A stretch of DNA of 64,000 nt from an uncultured Oscillospiraceae bacterium (GTDB lineage Bacteria > Bacillota > Clostridia > Oscillospirales > Oscillospiraceae), in assembly GCA_910588635.1 (NCBI GenBank), contig CAJUPW010000008.1:11697-75696 (forward strand). The letters are read 5' to 3'. Made by a program: the position numbers and the translations under genes. Under the pieces are notes generated by a model, which saw nothing but the letters and a program-made list of their open reading frames with translations, was not told where the DNA came from and did not search any database. The first letter of the stretch is position 1. Each line of letters opens with the position of its first letter. Shown one piece after another: positions 8,121-16,986 of this stretch.

Positions 8121-9038
8121 ATGGAAAGAATATTGATCGTCGATGACAGCCTTCTGCAGGCGGCACAGCTGAAGAAGATTATTGAAGACGACTATGATGT
8201 TACCATCGCGCAGACGGCGGAGGAGGGGCTGCGCAGAGCCAGCAACGAAGATTATTCCCTCATCCTGCTGGACGTGGTAATGCCGGAGATGGACGGGTTT
8301 ACGCTGCTGAAAAAGCTGCAGGAGGAGATTATCACCCAAAGCGTCCCGGTCATTTTGATTACCAGCCTGGCCGACGCGGTAAACGAGCAGCGCGGGCTGA
8401 TTCTGGGGGCCGTGGATTATATCACAAAGCCCTATATTCCCCTGATCGTCAAAGCGCGGGTGAACACGCATGTCAAGCTGTATCAATACCGCAGGCAGGT
8501 CGAGGAGCAGTCCATGACCGATCAGCTGACCGGGATTCCCAACCGCCGCAGGTATGACCGTTACAGCTTGAAAAAGTGGAATGAGGCGGCCCGCCTGCAT
8601 GTGCCTTTTTCCATCTGTATGTTTGATATTGACCATTTCAAAATGTATAACGATACGTTCGGCCACCCGGCCGGGGATAAGGTGATTACCTCCGTCGCCA
8701 GGACGATATCCTCCCAGCTGAAGCGCAGCACAGACTTTGTGGCCCGCTACGGTGGAGAGGAGTTTGTGGCGATCTCCATGGGCGATTCCTCCCAAAAGCT
8801 GTTTGAGTATCTGCAAAGGGTGCGGAAGGCCGTAGAGGATCTGCACATTCCCCACAGTCCCTCCGTATGCCAGTGGGTCACGGTCAGCGTGGGAGGAGTC
8901 ACCGTGGTCCCCGAGACGGGAAGCTCCTATGATACTTACCTGAAGATTGCCGACACCATGCTGTATGACGCAAAGCGGCATGGGCGGAACAGGGTCGTTT
9001 GGGCCGATGAGCAGTTGAAGCAGGTATTTGAAAAGTAA
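8121..9038 (+). CDS. Response regulator diguanylate cyclase (REC-GGDEF), second copy
   Basis: A 305-residue paralogue of the cyclase at 2338, similar over its whole length. Receiver about 1-118 with D8/D9 and phospho-acceptor D51; GGDEF about 132-295 with 'GGEEF' at 211-215 and RxxD inhibitory site RSTD at 202-205. Both copies end with the same 'YLKIADTMLYDAKR' helix. A GGGAG ribosome-binding site lies 9 bases before the ATG. Codon use is more AT-rich than in the first copy. It appears monocistronic, bounded by a hairpin terminator. Two near-equivalent cyclases in 7 kb suggest duplication with separate input signals. Confidence 0.92.
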   Translation: MERILIVDDSLLQAAQLKKIIEDDYDVTIAQTAEEGLRRASNEDYSLILLDVVMPEMDGFTLLKKLQEEIITQSVPVILITSLADAVNEQRGLILGAVDYITKPYIPLIVKARVNTHVKLYQYRRQVEEQSMTDQLTGIPNRRRYDRYSLKKWNEAARLHVPFSICMFDIDHFKMYNDTFGHPAGDKVITSVARTISSQLKRSTDFVARYGGEEFVAISMGDSSQKLFEYLQRVRKAVEDLHIPHSPSVCQWVTVSVGGVTVVPETGSSYDTYLKIADTMLYDAKRHGRNRVVWADEQLKQVFEK

Positions 9039-9122
9039 AATGCGGGGAAAAGCTCCCTGAAGCTATTCAGTGGGAAAAAGAGAACATTTTGAATCGCTTG
9101 AAACCGGTATGAAACAAAGATC

Positions 9123-9162
9123 AGACATAAAAGGAGCACGTTTACCGCGCTCCTTTTGTCTG
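9123..9162. terminator. Bidirectional terminator between cyclase and AraC gene
   Basis: AAAAGGAGC and GCTCCTTTT arms flanked by complementary AGAC/GTCT, between convergent genes; A- and T-runs on the two sides allow termination in both directions. Confidence 0.7.
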
Positions 9163-9210
9163 TTCCGACTACCTCCCGCACCGGCGGTTGTTTGGGGCTG
9201 CAAATATCGG

Positions 9211-10104
9211 TCAAAGCCTGCGCCTGAACGCGCCGGGGGTACATCCTTTCAGCTCCCGGAATGTCTTGGCAAAATAACTCATCTCCTGAAATCCGCACTC
9301 CATTCCAATATCAGAAATTTTTCGGTCAGTGGATGCCAGCAGCTCCGCCGCTTTTTGGATGCGTATCTGTTTCACATATTGAATCGGTGTGCTGCCGATC
9401 ATGCTCTGAAAGCACCGCAGGCACTCATTCTTACTGACAGCTGCGCTTTGCGCGATCTTAGCGAGGGTCAGCTCCTCCGCATAGTGCCCCTGGATATACC
9501 GGAGCATGGCCTTGATCCGCTCCCCGTCCCGCAGAGCCTTCTCTGAGGGCCTTTTTTCTGTTTTAGGACAATTCTTTGCCAGCAGAAAAATCAGCCTGGA
9601 CAGCCGCTCCCGCACCGTAAACTCAAAGCCCTCCGTTTCAAACACACAGGCCTGCCAGGCCTCTTGGATTGCCACGGAAGCGTCCCTTTCCCAGGCTTGG
9701 AGGTTGGTGAAATAAACCCAGGGGCGGCATGGATCAGAGAGCAGAGGTTCCAGATATTTCTGCCAGATGATGCTGTCCATACTGCCCCCCACCAGCCGGG
9801 AATGGAATACGATTGAGCGCAGACGGCAGACCTCGGCTCCCGCAGGCCGGATGCTGTGCAGCACTCCGGTGTTGAAGAAGAATCCCTCACCCTGGTTCAC
9901 CATACGGTCCGTTCCGTTGACGGCAACGCGGGCGGTCCCGGTTTCAACGACCAGGACCTCCAACTCTTCATGCCAGTGCCACGACACATCCGCCTGGGTG
10001 ATGTTGTCATGGTAACAGGCCGCTGGGAACAGCGGAGTCCCGTGTTCCAGCAGCTCCCGGCCTTGCGGGTCGGTCTTGACCGATCCGCATGAACTCAAAG
10101 CCAT
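9211..10104 (-). CDS. AraC-family transcriptional regulator with N-terminal cupin domain
   Basis: A 297-residue regulator. The N-terminal ~120 residues form an AraC-type cupin sensor ('SWHWHEELEVLVVE' is its typical metal-site-like strand). The C-terminal ~100 residues hold two HTH motifs with the family signature 'IGMECGFQEMSYFAKTFRE'. A strong GGAGG site precedes the ATG. It is divergent from the MFS transporter gene with only 106 bases between starts, so it probably controls that transporter in response to a small molecule, perhaps a sugar (inference). Confidence 0.9.
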   Translation of the reverse strand: MALSSCGSVKTDPQGRELLEHGTPLFPAACYHDNITQADVSWHWHEELEVLVVETGTARVAVNGTDRMVNQGEGFFFNTGVLHSIRPAGAEVCRLRSIVFHSRLVGGSMDSIIWQKYLEPLLSDPCRPWVYFTNLQAWERDASVAIQEAWQACVFETEGFEFTVRERLSRLIFLLAKNCPKTEKRPSEKALRDGERIKAMLRYIQGHYAEELTLAKIAQSAAVSKNECLRCFQSMIGSTPIQYVKQIRIQKAAELLASTDRKISDIGMECGFQEMSYFAKTFRELKGCTPGAFRRRL

Positions 10105-10210
10105 CGTCTTTTCCTCCTGGTGATTTTATCCTATAAATCTGGGGATTTCCTTCTAACATCTCCAGCTGTTTTGTGCTATTATCCTATCAGAAAACAAGGA
10201 GGAATGCAAG

Positions 10211-11380
10211 ATGATACACTTACTTTTAACCGTTATCTACATCTCGTTTATCAGTCTGGGCCTGCCGGACTCTCTGCTGGGGTCGGCGTGGCCCTCCATG
10301 TACCAGGATTTCGGCGTCCCGGTCTCCTACTCCGGGATTGTTTTCTTCGTCATCTCAATCGGAACGGTAATCTCCAGCCTGCAAAGCGACCGGCTTACCC
10401 GGAAGCTGGGGGCGGGCAGGGTGACGGCCGTCAGCGTTGCCATGACGGCGGCGGCACTCTTTGGCTTTTCCGTCAGCGGTTCTTTCTGGATGCTGTGCCT
10501 GTGGGCCGTCCCTTACGGTCTGGGGGCGGGCAGCGTAGACGCGGCGCTGAACAACTACGTGGCGCTCCACTTCGCCAGCCGCCACATGAGCTGGCTCCAC
10601 TGTATGTGGGGACTGGGCGCGTCCATCGGACCGTACATCATGGGCTATACCCTGACAGGCTGGGGAAGCTGGAATCTGGGCTATCGGATCATCAGCGTGA
10701 TGCAGCTGGTTTTGACGGCCGTCATCGTGATGAGCCTGCCCCTCTGGAGAGGCAAGGCGCAGCCGGACAAAGAAAGCGCCCCGCCCCAGGCGCTTACCCT
10801 GGGGCAGATCATCAGCCTGCCCGGCGTGAAAGCTGTGATGGTCACCTTCTTCTGCTACTGCGCCCTGGAGCAGACCACCGGCCTGTGGGCCAGCAGTTAC
10901 CTGACGCTTCATAAGGGCGCTGCACCGGAGACGGCGGCCAGCTTTGCCAGCCTGTTCTTCATCGGGATCACGGTTGGCCGGGCGCTGAGCGGCTTTTTGA
11001 CCATGAAGCTGAGCGACAGCTGGATGGTTCGACTGGGGCAAGGGATCATCGCGGCGGGAATTGCCGCTTTTCTGCTGCCGATGGGAGAGTATGCCGCATT
11101 GGGAGGGCTGGTCCTCATTGGCTTGGGCTGCGCTCCCATCTATCCCAGCATCATCCACGCCACCCCCGGCCATTTTGGAGCGGAACGCTCTCAGGCAATC
11201 ATCGGCGTCCAGATGGCCAGCGCCTATGTGGGCAACTGCGTGATGCCGCCGCTATTTGGGCTGATCGCCAACCACATCGCGGTATCGCTGTTCCCATTCT
11301 ATCTGCTGGTGATTTTGGTTTTAATGGTATTTATGCACGAAACGCTGCTGAAAAAGTGCAGGGCAGGAGCTTCACAATAA
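10211..11380 (+). CDS. Major facilitator superfamily transporter
   Basis: A 389-residue integral membrane protein with about 12 hydrophobic segments. The loop between TM2 and TM3 carries an MFS motif A-like 'SDRLTRKLGAGRV'. The overall pattern resembles the FucP/YbjJ branch ('SLGLPDSLLGSAWP' in TM1). GGAGG lies 8 bases before the ATG. Divergent from an AraC-type regulator, suggesting a regulated sugar or small-metabolite carrier. Substrate and direction cannot be read from the sequence. Confidence 0.88.
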   Translation: MIHLLLTVIYISFISLGLPDSLLGSAWPSMYQDFGVPVSYSGIVFFVISIGTVISSLQSDRLTRKLGAGRVTAVSVAMTAAALFGFSVSGSFWMLCLWAVPYGLGAGSVDAALNNYVALHFASRHMSWLHCMWGLGASIGPYIMGYTLTGWGSWNLGYRIISVMQLVLTAVIVMSLPLWRGKAQPDKESAPPQALTLGQIISLPGVKAVMVTFFCYCALEQTTGLWASSYLTLHKGAAPETAASFASLFFIGITVGRALSGFLTMKLSDSWMVRLGQGIIAAGIAAFLLPMGEYAALGGLVLIGLGCAPIYPSIIHATPGHFGAERSQAIIGVQMASAYVGNCVMPPLFGLIANHIAVSLFPFYLLVILVLMVFMHETLLKKCRAGASQ

Positions 11381-11381
11381 T

Positions 11382-11411
11382 CGGAAAGCCTTGTAGAGCA
11401 AAGGCTTTCCG
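11382..11411. repeat. 11-bp inverted repeat after MFS gene
   Basis: CGGAAAGCCTT and its exact complement around a short loop, directly after the transporter stop and downstream of the island operon's last gene. There is no T-run on either strand, so termination is uncertain. The remaining bases to 11530 hold nothing recognisable. Confidence 0.4.
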
Positions 11412-11530
11412 GGCATTGAATGGTACAGCGGCGCTGTGCCCGCTTCAAACGGCGGAGAAATATAATGGAATATACCACCCGATTTTATCAGCAGAAAAAC
11501 GGTTCGGATCAGGTAGGGGCGCCCAGCAGG

Positions 11531-14188
11531 CTACTCTGGTTTTGACGCGCGGAAATGATACTCGTCCTTAAAATCGACTTCCTCCACCTCAATGCCCAAG
11601 TCCGAAAAGAAATTATCTTTCATTTTACTGTTTTGCAGCGCCCGCTTACAAATTAGCATGTTTCCATTTGGCTTTATCGTCAGCGCAAACTGATTGATAC
11701 AGTTTTTGCAGCCGTCTGCTGACTTACAGGGATAGCGATAAACGGAAATGCTGTCCCGTTCTCCCGCTCCATGGGCGGACGACGGCAAAGAAGATTCTAT
11801 CTGCTGGAACGAAGGGAACATATCCTCAGATATTGCCTCATAATCCTCAGAAAAATGATCGTTGTCCCTACGGGGCGTTACCATTTCAATAATCTTAAGC
11901 TTGATGTGATAGTCTCGCACGGCCTGACTCAACGGTCCTTCTTTCAGCAAAGCCGGAAGCCCGGGCGCAATTATTTTGTGAAACGGTATGTTCAATGTCA
12001 CCAAACAGGACTCACGGTCCAAAATACGAAGCTTTTCAACCAGACTGCCGATATAGTCCAGCTCAGGTTCGCCGGAAAAGCAGCCTGCCGCGCCCGTATA
12101 CTGCAGGAAAGAGGGAGTATCATAGCCGTAGACACTGATTTTATACCGGATATTATATTGTTTTAGCTGCCTCACGCATTCGGCGTCAAGGTAATGCGCA
12201 TTCGTAATGACGGACAAATCTACCTCTCCCAGGTTTTGACGGATATAGGCCAGTAATGCCAACAAGTTGTCCCGATTCGCCGGAAGGAGCGGCTCGCCGC
12301 CTGTAATCGTAATCTGCTTCACGAAAAAGTTTTTGCTTACAGTTTCGACGCAGTTGATTAGCTTATCAATATCGCATCCAGAGTACTGTTCCACAATATT
12401 TTCGTGGTGGCAGCATCTGCAGCAGTAGACGCATTCAGTCAGCATAATAATGCGCAGCTTAATCGTAAACCGTTTGAGATGGGAGAAGGCTCTGTTAATC
12501 AGTGCCTGGTCACACGCCAGGCTTGTCTCCAGATTTTGAATCTCTGAAGCCGAATAGGTACTTAACATTCTGCCATTTGATTTAATGTTGCCGACGAAAG
12601 CAATGCCCGGAATCGTGGCGTCATGCACCTTGAATTCATCCAATATATTCAGATAATTTCCAACGGAAATCCCATATTTCTGTTTCAGGATGCGTGTCAT
12701 GGCGTCATGAAAGCTCTCGCCCTTTTTCAGGCGTCCTCCAGGCAGTGAAAGCTTGGCGGGGCTGATTGCCTCATGGGATTTACGTTCCTCCAGAATCAGC
12801 CTGTCACGGTCAAAAAGCAGCCCGGCGACATGTACTTCCACACCGGAGTTTTCCGCGTGCGGAATGGAAACGGTATCTTCAACAATCAGACTGAGTTCCA
12901 ACAGATTTTTGAGATGCAGACGTTTGTCTGTAAAATCCCGAAGCCATCCGTCGCGCCCGTCCAGAGAGAGTTCCACTCTGTCGAATAGAAAGCCGTGGGA
13001 GCCGGGACTTACATAGTCGTTTAAAACTGTTCTTACGCCGGTCTTATAGATGTTGTTGATGATACCGCTTGCCTTTATAATCAAATATGTTTTTTTCGAA
13101 ATAAAGCAGACAAAGCGGTCGGATGCGATTGATTTGTCCGTGGACATTTTTTCCACGACCGCTTTGACCGCTTGGCAGATATCCCGCAGTGATTTGTTTG
13201 TTTTGCAGTTTGAAAATAGTAATGTAACTGCCGTGCCATTAGAGCTGCATTCGACTCTTCCCCGGAAAACATCAAAAGTCCGCTTTATTTCTCTCTTCAG
13301 CCTGTCAATCACATTGTCGTCGGTGTCTGACGCTTTTTCCAGCTTGAGCCAGATCATATATTCCGGTTCTTTGGATATCTTGGTCAGCACATCCCGTATG
13401 CCCTCAACAGGATTCTCTTTACTCACGATGATAGGAGAATAAAGCCCGTCTAATATTGGTTCGCCCTCCAGCATGATCGCGTAGCACCGATTGTTGGTAG
13501 TCTTGGATCGTTGTTTCAGGAAATTCTTCAGATAAATATCGCTGAATGACACCCCAATAAATAGGATTGTATTAATATTTGCCGCTGTTTCAAAGCTTGT
13601 TTTCCAGAATCGGTCTCTGTATATTTTTGCCACATCATTTTTTGATATAATGATAGATTGCGGGTCAGTTGCTGTTCCGTGAAGATGGATAATTCGTTTG
13701 GTATGCTGTTCAAACCTGTCCTTTAGCGCCTGACCGCGATTCAAGAAATCCGTTGTTTCAGCTACGGGCATATATCGGGATAAAATCCGGTCAAAATTTG
13801 TGGTAATAAAAAGAGAAATGTCCAGTTTTGCCAGATCTGAGTAGTTATTGTCCAGACATGGCAACGACATAGGAGCGTTGCAGTTCATATCCTCGCATTC
13901 CCGGATTACCTTGCCAATCTGGTTTTTTATGCTCTCGGCACTCACATTCAGTTCTTCCTGGAGCAGAGAAATTGCAAGCCAAAATTCATTTTTGCTCAGT
14001 TTTTCCTCCAGTGCCTTGCTGCGGATATACTCCTCGCCGCCAAAATAGCTCTCCACGCTCTCAATCAATTCCTTCCATTCCGGAAGACCAAAGGGCTTGG
14101 ACAGGCCAGCTCCGTAAAAGATAGCCAGACTGTGGGAAAGATACGCCTCATTCAGCGCCTGAATATAGTGGCTTTCGTTTTTCCTCAT
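11531..14188 (-). CDS. SIR2 - Nudix - radical SAM fusion protein
   Basis: An 885-residue multidomain protein. (1) SIR2-like NAD-binding domain, about 15-230: 'YGAGLS' (25-30), 'TTNFD' (129-133), 'HLHG' (168-171), 'GVSFSD' (212-217), as in defence-type SIR2 domains; no zinc ribbon, so not a deacetylase of CobB type. (2) About 290-440, unrecognised. (3) Nudix-like fold, about 448-565: 'LPGGRLKKGES' begins a Nudix box, but the catalytic REXXEE is replaced by RILKQK (499-504), so it may bind rather than hydrolyse. (4) Radical SAM domain, about 575-800: CX3CX2C at C586, C590, C593 and 'ITGGEP' (628-633). (5) C-terminal cysteines C821, C827, C830, C847, with the last three spaced like a twitch/SPASM auxiliary Fe-S site. 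Last gene of a four-gene operon, 38 bases after the flavoprotein gene. Lower GC than its flanks. Function unknown. Confidence 0.85.
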   Translation of the reverse strand: MRKNESHYIQALNEAYLSHSLAIFYGAGLSKPFGLPEWKELIESVESYFGGEEYIRSKALEEKLSKNEFWLAISLLQEELNVSAESIKNQIGKVIRECEDMNCNAPMSLPCLDNNYSDLAKLDISLFITTNFDRILSRYMPVAETTDFLNRGQALKDRFEQHTKRIIHLHGTATDPQSIIISKNDVAKIYRDRFWKTSFETAANINTILFIGVSFSDIYLKNFLKQRSKTTNNRCYAIMLEGEPILDGLYSPIIVSKENPVEGIRDVLTKISKEPEYMIWLKLEKASDTDDNVIDRLKREIKRTFDVFRGRVECSSNGTAVTLLFSNCKTNKSLRDICQAVKAVVEKMSTDKSIASDRFVCFISKKTYLIIKASGIINNIYKTGVRTVLNDYVSPGSHGFLFDRVELSLDGRDGWLRDFTDKRLHLKNLLELSLIVEDTVSIPHAENSGVEVHVAGLLFDRDRLILEERKSHEAISPAKLSLPGGRLKKGESFHDAMTRILKQKYGISVGNYLNILDEFKVHDATIPGIAFVGNIKSNGRMLSTYSASEIQNLETSLACDQALINRAFSHLKRFTIKLRIIMLTECVYCCRCCHHENIVEQYSGCDIDKLINCVETVSKNFFVKQITITGGEPLLPANRDNLLALLAYIRQNLGEVDLSVITNAHYLDAECVRQLKQYNIRYKISVYGYDTPSFLQYTGAAGCFSGEPELDYIGSLVEKLRILDRESCLVTLNIPFHKIIAPGLPALLKEGPLSQAVRDYHIKLKIIEMVTPRRDNDHFSEDYEAISEDMFPSFQQIESSLPSSAHGAGERDSISVYRYPCKSADGCKNCINQFALTIKPNGNMLICKRALQNSKMKDNFFSDLGIEVEEVDFKDEYHFRASKPE

Positions 14189-14226
14189 ATTTCCCGCTCT
14201 CCTCAGAACATTGCTGTAAAATGAAA

Positions 14227-15939
14227 TCAGTACCTGTCAAACAATGACATCTGATCGGAATCCGGCCTGCTGAAATAGCCGTAATTGGACTCCCTGATAA
14301 AAGAAATCAAATCCTCTTTCCGAATTTGATTTTTGTGAACCTCCGGTTCAAAAGAAATCTGTTCCAGGTCAAGGTCATCAATATCCTTTTTCCGCGTCCC
14401 GATGCTGAAGAAACGTATATGCTTTCTTTGCTTGATCGCGGAAAATATTTCAAACAGCACGCCGTTGGAAATCGGGCCGAATACCCAAAGCTCGTCGCAC
14501 ATTTGAAGCAGATTATTATTTCCGCGCCGGATCATATCCCGGTCCACCCGGTCGCTCAGGAAGTAATCAAACACCCGGAACGGATTGATCGGCAGATAGC
14601 CTCGCCGCAGTGTGTACTCGCATATCGCATCCCTGCAGTAAAAATATACTTTGGATTGGGCGGTAAACGCGGTAGGCATGCGCTCGGTTTCGCTGGTATC
14701 AATGTGGAACTGAGCAATTTTTTCGTCTATCCACGCCATATGGGCCGCATCGATTGCGTTGGCACAGCAGAATCCGCTGAAGAAAGCGGCAAACAATCCC
14801 CGATACTTTCCGGATGCGTCTCCGCAAATATAAATGTTTTGGCCGTTTGCCAGCAGCTGATTGGGATCGGTATCAGGGTAGTCGCCATACCGCTCGATCT
14901 CCGGCCCGTAAATGCGGCAGCCAGCCAGACAGTCCTCGTCCTGAATGGGAATAATCTGAGGCAGGTAATCAATGATTTGCCGGTCAATTGCGCCGCCTAA
15001 AACGGGCGTTCCCTGTAGGTATTCCTTTAACGGCAGGCAGTGGGTTTCCTTGCGGTCATACGCCTGCTGCATTTGTTTTGCGTATTCGGAAGCCGCAGAA
15101 GTGGTCCTTATAATAATTCCCACGTTCGAATACGGCCTTGGCTCGGACGAGTCGCCGTTATAGGTAAAGCGGATTCCGTCATAGGAGGACTGAATGACAG
15201 AGCCCTTTTTGCAGCTGCAGAAGGTCCGAAGCTGCGTATCGCCGTCTATTTGAATGATCTGCTTATAATCGGCAGACTCGCTGCTCAGGGGTCTGTAATA
15301 TTTCTGAGGGCACTCCACGCGAATCCCCATCTCATAAATACTATGCTTTTTTTCTTCCGGATAGTCCGGCATAAGCGGCAAGGGACTCTTTTTCCCCGTA
15401 GCTATGACAACGGTGGAGCTGGTATACCGCTCCCCGGCGTCCGTCGTGATGGAAAAGGTATGGTCGCCGTTTTCCTTTACAGACACAATGCCGGTGTTGG
15501 CGGCGATAAAGTCTTCCAGCTCATGGCACATATATTCCATGATCCGTTTGCGCTGTGCAAAATCAAACACGTCGGAATCGTATTTTTTTATTTCACTGTC
15601 AGGCAGGAGCATTCCGGCCTTTACATCTTCCCAGGACTTAAGCCCAATGCTGCATCTGCGGAACATATCCTCCAGCTGGTGGTAAATACGTTCCGCCTTT
15701 ACTAAATTCCACTCCTGCCAGAGCCCTGACGCGGCAGGCGGATAAGAAAACTTACCGTCGGAGAACAATCCGCTTCCGCCTACGCCGTGGCTGACCTCAA
15801 GCGGGCGCGACTTGTCCCGGTCTGAAAATCGGCCGCCCCGATCAAAAATAATAAAATTGACCTTTTTTTCTTTCAAAAATAGTCCCGCGGCAAGCCCGGC
15901 CGGGCCGGCGCCGATAATAACTGTATTATAGTAGTTCAA
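14227..15939 (-). CDS. COG2509-like FAD-dependent dehydrogenase fused to a deoxyribosyltransferase-like domain
   Basis: A 570-residue protein. The N-terminal part is a two-dinucleotide-fold flavoprotein: 'IIGAGPAGLAAG' at 8-19 binds FAD and 'GVGGSGLFSDGKFSY' is typical of the uncharacterised COG2509 dehydrogenases; 'YICGDASGKYRGLFAAF' is the second FAD-contact motif. From about residue 427 a separate Rossmann-like domain follows: 'VYFYCRDAICEYTLRRGY', then 'MCDELWVFGPISNG' and 'VLFEIF', in the order of nucleoside 2-deoxyribosyltransferase-like proteins, with E497 at the position of the family's nucleophilic Glu (alignment by eye). No function is established for such a fusion. Second-to-last gene of the operon with the SIR2-Nudix-rSAM protein. 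Confidence 0.8.
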   Translation of the reverse strand: MNYYNTVIIGAGPAGLAAGLFLKEKKVNFIIFDRGGRFSDRDKSRPLEVSHGVGGSGLFSDGKFSYPPAASGLWQEWNLVKAERIYHQLEDMFRRCSIGLKSWEDVKAGMLLPDSEIKKYDSDVFDFAQRKRIMEYMCHELEDFIAANTGIVSVKENGDHTFSITTDAGERYTSSTVVIATGKKSPLPLMPDYPEEKKHSIYEMGIRVECPQKYYRPLSSESADYKQIIQIDGDTQLRTFCSCKKGSVIQSSYDGIRFTYNGDSSEPRPYSNVGIIIRTTSAASEYAKQMQQAYDRKETHCLPLKEYLQGTPVLGGAIDRQIIDYLPQIIPIQDEDCLAGCRIYGPEIERYGDYPDTDPNQLLANGQNIYICGDASGKYRGLFAAFFSGFCCANAIDAAHMAWIDEKIAQFHIDTSETERMPTAFTAQSKVYFYCRDAICEYTLRRGYLPINPFRVFDYFLSDRVDRDMIRRGNNNLLQMCDELWVFGPISNGVLFEIFSAIKQRKHIRFFSIGTRKKDIDDLDLEQISFEPEVHKNQIRKEDLISFIRESNYGYFSRPDSDQMSLFDRY

Positions 15940-15969
15940 AGCAATTCCCTCTGTTTCCCCGCTGTTCCT

Positions 15970-16977
15970 CTAGCGTATGGTTACTAATAATGCAATCAAT
16001 GTGATAATAAGAGTAAGAGTCCCCAAAAATATGCTCTGCAGCATGCTGTTTTCTTTCTTTATTGCGTCCAGGTCCTGTTTCAGCTCATTGATTGCTCCGT
16101 GCAGCGCATTCGCGGGGATATATGGCACAATCGAAGTTTTATAATTATATTTCCCGTGATATGGTTCGGTTACCTCCAAAAGCTTACAGAATTCCAACGT
16201 TACGAAGTGGTCGCCGCGCTTCAAGTAAATCGGCTTGTTGGAGGTGTTGAACAACAGGCAAAACAGCTTGCCGCAGAAGCCGGGGTCGATCTGGGTGCCG
16301 TTTGACAAAATAACGCCCTGACAAAAAAGGGACACCGAGACATCAAACCTGCCCGAAATATCTTTTGGCATATTGACCGTTTCCGCACTGGAGACAATTG
16401 CGTAATCATATGGGTCGATCTTAAGAAAGGGCTGTTTTTCACATAATGTATATATTTTTCCTCCGTAATAATAATCGTCTCCGAGGGACAGATCGTAGGA
16501 GGACGGGCTGATTTTGCCATTGTACTCGGAATAATCGGGCCAGATCAGCAGCTTGTGACCGATATAGGAGGAGATCAGCCTCTTTGAGAGCATTCCTCCA
16601 GTCGCCCGAAACGCCCAAAAGTCTGAGATCAGAGCGGTGGTTTCTTTTGCGGTTCTTCCCTTAATAATGTAGGTGTATAAGCTTCCTTCCGTGTCCAAAA
16701 CCCGCATATTCAGGGCGGTTGCGATGCGTATGGTCATAAAAGAACGCCCGCTTTCCTCAGCCTTCTTGCACAGCGTCTCTTTCTCTGCCGCCGAGGCGAC
16801 GATACAAGGGCAGACGTTTGCTTTCTCGCCTGCGGCTTTTTTCACAGCGTCGGACGCAGAAAGCCCGGACGGAATGAGGCAAAATTCCTGTGGTTTGCTG
16901 AGTATTTCTTGTATGTACGCTGCTTTCTCATTGTCGGATACAACTAAAATAATCCCTATGTAGTTCATGTCCATCAC
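15970..16977 (-). CDS. Membrane-anchored dCTP-deaminase/dUTPase-fold protein
   Basis: A 335-residue protein in three parts. Residues 1-115 form a small alpha/beta domain without a P-loop, not recognised. Residues 130-285 match the dCTP deaminase/dUTPase fold: 'ISPSSYDLSLG' (156-166), 'GTQIDPGFCGKLF' (227-239), 'LKRGDHFVTLEF' (252-263). By eye, the catalytic Glu of E. coli Dcd (in its 'VLEFYN' strand) aligns with a Leu near 241, so deaminase activity is doubtful; D231 could match the dUTPase Asp. Residues 292-314 look like a short coiled coil and 315-334 a C-terminal TM helix, which would tether the enzyme-like domain to the membrane. Such an anchor is unusual for this family. It is 9 bases downstream of the small TM protein gene. 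Confidence 0.75.
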   Translation of the reverse strand: MMDMNYIGIILVVSDNEKAAYIQEILSKPQEFCLIPSGLSASDAVKKAAGEKANVCPCIVASAAEKETLCKKAEESGRSFMTIRIATALNMRVLDTEGSLYTYIIKGRTAKETTALISDFWAFRATGGMLSKRLISSYIGHKLLIWPDYSEYNGKISPSSYDLSLGDDYYYGGKIYTLCEKQPFLKIDPYDYAIVSSAETVNMPKDISGRFDVSVSLFCQGVILSNGTQIDPGFCGKLFCLLFNTSNKPIYLKRGDHFVTLEFCKLLEVTEPYHGKYNYKTSIVPYIPANALHGAINELKQDLDAIKKENSMLQSIFLGTLTLIITLIALLVTIR

Positions 16978-16986
16978 CCAAAGCCG

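Noticed and set aside
11531..14188. Sirtuin deacetylase annotation for the SIR2 domain
   Set aside because: The domain has no zinc-ribbon cysteines and resembles defence-type SIR2 domains, unlike the true CobB at 22576.
15970..16977. Active dCTP deaminase annotation
   Set aside because: The fold matches, but the catalytic Glu appears to be Leu in my alignment; I therefore name the fold, not the activity.
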